Positions 1 to 13,414 of a stretch of 13,414 nucleotides of DNA are shown here, one piece after another. The DNA comes from Monoraphidium neglectum (taxonomy: Eukaryota > Chlorophyta > Chlorophyceae > Sphaeropleales > Selenastraceae), in assembly GCF_000611645.1 (NCBI RefSeq), contig NW_014012282.1, forward strand, positions 1 to 13,414, written 5' to 3'. The first letter of the stretch is position 1. Each line of letters opens with the position of its first letter. The translations under genes were made by a program, and so were the position numbers. The notes beneath the pieces are model-generated. The model ran no database searches and had not been told where the DNA came from. It saw only the letters and a list, made by a program, of their open reading frames with translations.

Positions 1-2165
<2,165 letters not shown>

Positions 2166-2198
2166 TCAAGTCCTCGCCACAGGTACAAAGTCTATGGA

Positions 2199-2203
2199 TT
2201 ACA
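2199..2203 (-). terminator. Second TGTAA motif, possible alternative polyadenylation site
   Basis: A second minus-strand TGTAA about 560 bases after the helicase stop and only about 110 bases before the ATCase start codon. Use of it would make a long helicase 3' UTR reaching into the ATCase promoter region. The nearer motif is preferred; this one may be chance. Confidence 0.25.
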
Positions 2204-2561
2204 GTGTGAGACTTGTATATCGATGTCACCAATGACCCTCTCCTTTGGAACAGTCGGCCTGCCTTGCGAGACCTTTGCTGCGTTGGCGGCTTCAAATCAT
2301 CAAACTCAGAACGTGGATTACGCCCCCCCGTGGATTTGCTCAATGCTTATACAGGTAATTTTTTAACCTCATACAGCATCACGCACAACGCACGCATGGT
2401 CAGCGAAAGGCGACCACTCTGCGGCAGCAGTCAACACGTGCGACTGTACCGGTACGTGTGAACTCAGCTTCGTCAGCCGCCGGCTGCGCAAGCCACCGGG
2501 CACGTCGTCCAAGCCTACGATGAACGTGCCTGGAGGGTTCAATTGCACATTGGCATCAAAA

Positions 2562-2566
2562 TTACA
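2562..2566 (-). terminator. Candidate polyadenylation signal TGTAA of the helicase gene
   Basis: TGTAA, the characteristic poly(A) signal of chlorophyte nuclear genes, lies on the minus strand about 195 bases after the helicase TGA. Cleavage would be expected 10-20 bases further on, near 2545-2550. It is the first TGTAA downstream of the stop that I found. Confidence 0.6.
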
Positions 2567-2762
2567 GCAACACAAGAGGATGCACGGCATCTCAGCGGCC
2601 ATTGAGAGTCGAGTAAAGCGGGGCAGGATCAGTGCCCGCACGGCCCCGATCTGGTCAAAGCTGTACGGGTGGGCTAGCAGATGTGCGGCTATGCAGGGCT
2701 GCCACCAACACAAGCGAAGGAAAGAGAGCGTACATGACGAAAGCACAAGACCTCGAAACGCA

Positions 2763-9428
<6,666 letters not shown>

Positions 9429-10166
9429 CGTGTGTGCGTTCAGGTGTGGTGGTGCTGTATGTACTTGAGCTGGCCCGCGCTCCTGGCGTCTGGAGGCCTG
9501 CAAGGCAGGAGTGGGCGTGCTGCGTGAGGTCAGCTGGGCGCACGCGTGGCTCGGTGTCTCACCACCATGCAGTGCGCGGAGCAGCCAGTCCTATGCGAAC
9601 GCGAATATGCCCGACTGCATGCCCGGATGGCTTCTGGGTTGCCTAGCTCGCGGTGAACGGGAGCCAAGGCGCGTGTGCAGTGGTGGCAGCTGCTCGCGAG
9701 GCAGTTCAGACATGCGTCGTGACTCTCAGGGCGTCTATGGATTTTCATCACGCGTGCTTGACCGCACCGCTTGATAGACGGAGCGCAGAGGAAGAGACTT
9801 GTGATCTGGTGTTGGGACTTTTGGGTCTGTGGATAATCAGGGAGCTTGCAAAGGACTGAGTAAAGCACCTGCAATAATTAATTGGGGCGTTGGAGGGCGG
9901 CATGATGTCTCCGTGGGACCACAGCCGCTCCCCTGCCTCTGAGCAGCTGCTCAAACCTCATGGCGGCAAGGGCATCGTGCTGCCAGCGCCGCCTGCGATA
10001 ACCACAGCGCGCATCCTAACCTCAGCTGCTAGGAGAGGGTCTGTGATACTTTAAATCATGCACACCGACCGTAAAGTTGCATGCAGAGGGTGCGTGGCGC
10101 ATGCGTGGGTGCTCCAGCGGGTGCTCCAGCGGGTGCTAGCCCGCCACCCAGGGGCTGCGTGTGACT
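9429..10166. other. TPR-gene 3' flank and helicase promoter/5' UTR region
   Basis: No coding sequence recognised on either strand. On the minus strand this should hold the 3' UTR of the TPR-like gene (from 10166 down) and then the promoter and 5' UTR of the helicase. I found no TGTAA poly(A) motif on the minus strand here, so the TPR-gene transcript end is not located. AT-rich islands lie at 9820-9890 and 10050-10075 (TTTAAA at about 10052). A tandem 12-base repeat is listed separately. Confidence 0.6.
10107..10137. repeat. Tandem 12-base repeat GGGTGCTCCAGC
   Basis: Two full copies (10107-10118, 10119-10130) plus a seven-base partial copy, beginning 30 bases past the TPR-like gene stop and so within its probable 3' UTR. 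The trailing GCTAGCCCGCC makes a short imperfect hairpin with the last GGGTGCT. No known role. Confidence 0.85.
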
Positions 10167-13045
10167 TCAGAACTCCGCCTGCCCCAGCAGCTTGGCCAGC
10201 TCAGCCACCTGCGCCTCGCAACTCCGGTCCGCCTGCATCTTCGCCAGACACCGCCGTGCCGCAGCCTTGGCTGTCAGCACCGCCGGCTTGCCGGGCCCGC
10301 CCTCTCGCTGCATGTACACCACGCGCTGCAGCTGCATGTGGCACAGCCGCATCATCGTGTTGCACCGCAGGACCCGCAGCGTCTGCGCCGCGTCGTCCTC
10401 GCCGCCGCCGCCGCCTCTGCGGCCGCCGCCGCCGCCGCTGCCACGGCCGACCCGCGCCTCTGCGTCGTCGTCGGCCCCCAAGCTGTCCAGCAGCCGCTGC
10501 AGCGGGCCCGTCGCGGCGACGATCGCCGCCTCCGCCCCCAGCTTGCCGCCGTCCAGGCCCTCTATCTTCCACGCCGACGACAGGCTCGCGCCGCTGCCAG
10601 GCGGCGGGCCCGCGCCGCCGCCGCCCCGCGCCCGCAGCCGCAGCGCTGCGTCCTCCTCGTCTTCGACGCCGCCGCCGCCCTCGAGCGCGGCGATGCGGCC
10701 ATGGAGGCGGCCCAGGATCGCGGCGGCCACCTCGAGGTGCAGCGCGGCCTCGCGCGCGCGGCGGCCGCGGCGGTCGATTGCCAGCAGCGTCTCGCCCCAC
10801 TCCCACTGCAGCCAGGGGTCCTCTGGGTCGAGCGACTGGTACCTGCGGACGAGGGCACATGCAGTGGGGCAGGCCAATTCCGAGCTCGTCGGCGCGGGTA
10901 TAGACGTTGGTAACATGATTGCAGACACGCGCGTGCAGCATGATGCAGAGTTTGCGACGATACACTGCGATTTTGCAGTGCTCCGCCCGTGCACGGCTGA
11001 CCAGCGCGTGCAAGGGCAAGCTGGGTGAGCCCCTTGCTCCGGCCGCGGGGCATGGCCCTGTCGCTCACTTGTGCAGCAGCTTCTGGTGAGTCAGCGTGGG
11101 CTCCCCCTCGTGGCCCTCAAACGACAGCGCCGCGCCGTTGCGGCACCCGGGCATCCCCTGCACCTGCTTGATGTACCTTTGGCAGGGAGCCAGCGGCGAG
11201 GGCGGCCACAGTGGGGGGCGGAAGCAGGCGCAGGCGTAGCCCTGAAAGTGGGGTGCAACCCACATGTAGCATGGCGCTGACCGGGATGCGATTAGTGCCA
11301 AACACGCCCTGCTCGCATGACAGATGCTGAAGCCGTGCATTTGTTTGTGTTAAGCACAGGCGATTCCATCGATTCAAGCTCACCGGTAGACGGCGCGCCG
11401 TGCCGCTCTAGAGGCCACCCCGCTGCGCGCGATCGCCTTGTACACGTCCGCGCGCGCCTCGACGCAGCGCGCCAGCAGCGGCGCGTCCAGCGTGCGACGC
11501 ATCACGTCGAGGTGCTCCGTGGTGGCCGGCAGACTGTTTGGCTGCGCGATCGGCGAGGGGGCCAGTCCAGACAAGCCAAACGTGTTGCCAATGTCCGAGC
11601 AGTCTTCAATTTGAAAGAGACTCGTGGCACCACGACCTGCTGCTGCCTACCCAACTTTTGTGACCGGGCCGACAGAGCTTCAGGCGCGGGAGGCTGAAGC
11701 TGGCCAGACATGACAAGCTGCGGCCTAGCGCCAAGCTCTGCAACTGGTGACAGGCAGCCCAAGGCCCCACTCACGCAACGCCCCACCCACACAGCATGGT
11801 GCGCGGTCGCCCCACCTGCACAACGCCCGCCGTGAAGTTGCTCAAGCCCTCCACGCACGTCTTCACGCACGCATCAATCATGGCCGCCGCATCGACGGCG
11901 GCGCCCTTGGCCCGCTTCTTCGTGGCGGACTGGGATGGCATCGCGGAAAACAGCACGGCGGCGTCCTCCAGTGTGGAGCAGGCCTCGCTGGGGCGCACTA
12001 CTGCGGGGCTGGCCAGAATGCGGCCCCACTCCTGGGATCATGGAAAATGGGATGCGGGAAGGCAGACTTGCGGGGTTGCGGTGTGTGGTAGTCGTGTGTA
12101 TGACAGTCGCTGGAAGCAAACGAGGCAGAAAACCTCGGCCGCACATCCGATGGGCGGTGATCGAAACTCGATGCTGTGCACTGACGCATGGACACCACCA
12201 CACAGCCATGCGTACAACCATGCAGGCATGCAGGCATGCAGGCACACAGTGTAGGCATGCGACCATGCGGGCATGTGTGCATGCAGGATTGCAGGCATGC
12301 AGGCTTGCAGGCAGGCAGGCGGGCAGGCAGGCAGGCGGGCATACAGGCATGCAGGCAGGCAGGCAGCCAGGGCGCACCATCAGGGGCCCTGGGGCTCCCG
12401 GCTGGGCGGAGAGCATCATTGCATACACCTGTAGTGACGGGGTACACAAATGAGAGGGGTTCGAAATCAATGTTATAAAGCATAAAGGACGTGCGGCCAG
12501 TGGACAGCGACGCTGCGTGGCCTCATAGGGTGGCCTCACCAGGTGGGAGGCGGGCACCCTGTCGCGGTGGCATCGGCGCTGCAACCATTCAATCACGCGC
12601 CACTGATTTCAGCCAAGACCCCGCTTGAGGCGCAGCCCGACATTGGTCGGGCGTCACACCCCACACAGCACAGCTCAGCGCGAGCTGCGCTGGGGGGAGC
12701 TGCCCACCTGGTTGAGGGCCTTGATGGCCTCGGCTGCCACGTACTTGCAGCTCAGCGCCCGCTTCAGCTTTGCTACCCCCGCCTCGACCTTGCCCTGTGT
12801 AGAGAGGGGCCGGCCACCGTCACGACTTCAAAAACGATCAAGATCACCAAATCGTTGGTTGATGAGCACTTGGCAGGTTTTGGGCGATGCCGAGAAACCC
12901 AACCGTTCCTAGCACAGAGCCCGAGTGCTGCCGCGCGTCGCGATGATGAGGCAGAATCAAATCAGGGCCGCCCACCTGGTTCATGAGCGTGATCCCGATC
13001 CAGTAGTCTGGCTCGCAGTAGCCCGGCTCGATCTCCATGGCGCGC
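10167..13045 (-). CDS. TPR-like protein, 3' portion (six exons), function unknown
   Basis: Exons: 13045-12976, 12794-12708, 12031-11816, 11541-11384, 11176-11069, 10842-10167. They read through in frame to TGA and give 437 residues; the 5' end is beyond the window (the first exon starts in the middle of a codon after a TTTTGCAG acceptor). Residues 1-52 fit a tetratricopeptide pattern: EIEPGYCEPDYWIGITLMNQ then GKVEAGVAKLKRAL and YVAAEAIKALNQ. A second TPR-like block begins DPEDPWLQWEWGETLLAID near residue 217. Between them are EWGRILASPAVV, a helical segment EHLDVMRRTLDAPLLARCVEA, and YIKQVQGMPGC. The last exon (224 residues) has Gly/Asp/Arg low-complexity linkers and a C-terminus with Cys- and Met-containing helices, ending LLGQAEF. 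TPR proteins usually act as scaffolds; no partner or compartment can be inferred. A further 13-residue exon at 12578-12540 may belong. The gene is real by splice-frame consistency; the TPR label is moderate. Confidence 0.78.
12217..12367. repeat. GCATGCAG/GGCA minisatellite in a TPR-gene intron
   Basis: About 150 bases of degenerate repeats. The left part uses an 8-base GCATGCAG unit, which is nearly self-complementary (GCATGC); the right part collapses to 4-base GGCA units with occasional GGCG. It lies inside the 676-base intron between exons 12794-12708 and 12031-11816, explaining that intron's size. It produces Cys/Ala/Pro-rich open frames on both strands, which are not genes. Confidence 0.9.
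12540..12578 (-). CDS. Possible 39-base microexon of the TPR-like gene
   Basis: On the minus strand GGTTGCAG precedes 13 codons (RRCHRDRVPASHL) that end at CTG followed by GTGAGG, a good donor. Both neighbouring exons meet it in phase 0, so including it keeps the frame. It would sit between EAIKALNQ and EWGRILASP, where a TPR helix is expected to continue. Against it: the sequence is Arg-rich and not obviously helical. Unproven. Confidence 0.3.
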
Positions 13046-13346
13046 CTGCAAAAGGGGAGGCCAGGGCGGCGGTGAGAGCGGTCGCAGTGTACAACGGCAG
13101 GGCGGCTCATCCCCGGGTCAAGGGCACCGGTAGTGTGCTTTGCGCGGGTGTGCGTGAATGACCTTGTCTGCCTCTGCAGCAAGCCCAGCAACCTCTGCCT
13201 CCAATGTGCACCGCCCCTTGATTTTCGACCTACCAAGCCCTTGGACAAACATGCACCGGGTCGCTTGGCCCCGACTCCCTCCTTCGCACATGGGCAAACG
13301 CAGACAAGCACACGCGCACGTACGACACGAGCGCCCCTCCCCCCCG

Positions 13347-13414
<68 letters not shown>
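13046..13414 (-). other. Upstream intron of the TPR-like gene (3' part)
   Basis: Ends at the acceptor TTTTGCAG (13047-13046) preceding the first exon in the window. No exon with a compatible phase (two leftover bases) is evident to 13414. An open segment reading LEAEVAGLAAEADK at about 13161-13202 was considered and set aside on phase grounds. Confidence 0.6.
13349..13414. repeat. AC/GT dinucleotide microsatellite at the right window edge
   Basis: Thirty-three uninterrupted AC units run to the end of the window and may continue. In the transcript of the TPR-like gene it is a GT tract inside the intron. The window, and possibly the underlying contig, ends in this repeat. Confidence 0.97.

Noticed and set aside
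10058..11028. Overlapping plus-strand frames of 250-281 codons opposite the TPR gene's last exon
   Set aside because: These are antisense shadows of the 676-base coding exon; Pro/Arg-rich mirror of its Gly/Ala codons.
11874..12596. 240-codon minus frame with Cys-Leu-Pro-Ala repeats (and its plus-strand partner)
   Set aside because: It is produced by the GCATGCAG/GGCA minisatellite; no real protein repeat family.
13161..13202. Possible TPR-gene exon encoding LEAEVAGLAAEADK
   Set aside because: The only donor after it (GTCATT) gives phase 0, but the next exon needs two bases carried over, so the join would shift frame. No clear acceptor precedes it.

Overview
The window looks like nuclear DNA of a eukaryotic green alga (Chlorophyta). 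It is very GC-rich and densely split by short GT-AG introns. Nearly all donors read GTG, it is strewn with CA/GT microsatellites, and it encodes a plant-type, probably plastid-targeted aspartate carbamoyltransferase (ATCase). I cannot name the species. Long open frames that do not join up with these exons are GC-driven shadows.

Three protein genes lie head to tail, all on the minus strand, so transcription runs from high to low coordinates. (1) 13045 down to 10167: the last six recognisable exons (437 residues) of a TPR-like protein whose 5' part lies beyond the window. (2) 9428 down to 2763: a complete 17-exon DEAD-box RNA helicase of the DDX5/DBP2 (p68; plant RH20/RH30-like) subfamily. Its exons sum to 1659 bases, 552 residues plus stop, with every helicase motif intact. 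(3) 2089 down to 301: the first four exons of ATCase (223 residues, carbamoyl-phosphate domain and the start of the next), continuing off the left edge.

Between the genes there are about 740 bases (9429-10166: TPR-gene 3' end plus helicase promoter and 5' UTR) and about 670 bases (2090-2762: helicase 3' UTR with a TGTAA polyadenylation candidate at 2562-2566, then the ATCase upstream region). No rRNA, convincing tRNA, CRISPR array, transposase, viral gene or bacterial-type operon is visible.

The genes share no pathway: RNA remodelling, pyrimidine synthesis and an unknown scaffold-type protein. I found no convincing undescribed system. The points most worth a second look concern gene structure: about half of all introns follow a CAG (Gln) codon in phase 0; a 48-base glycine-tyrosine exon in the helicase looks duplicated and skippable; one helicase intron is a 1220-base outlier with a tRNA-like segment; and long TG tracts abut splice sites. 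All exon joins were made by eye from frame continuity, splice dinucleotides and family conservation.
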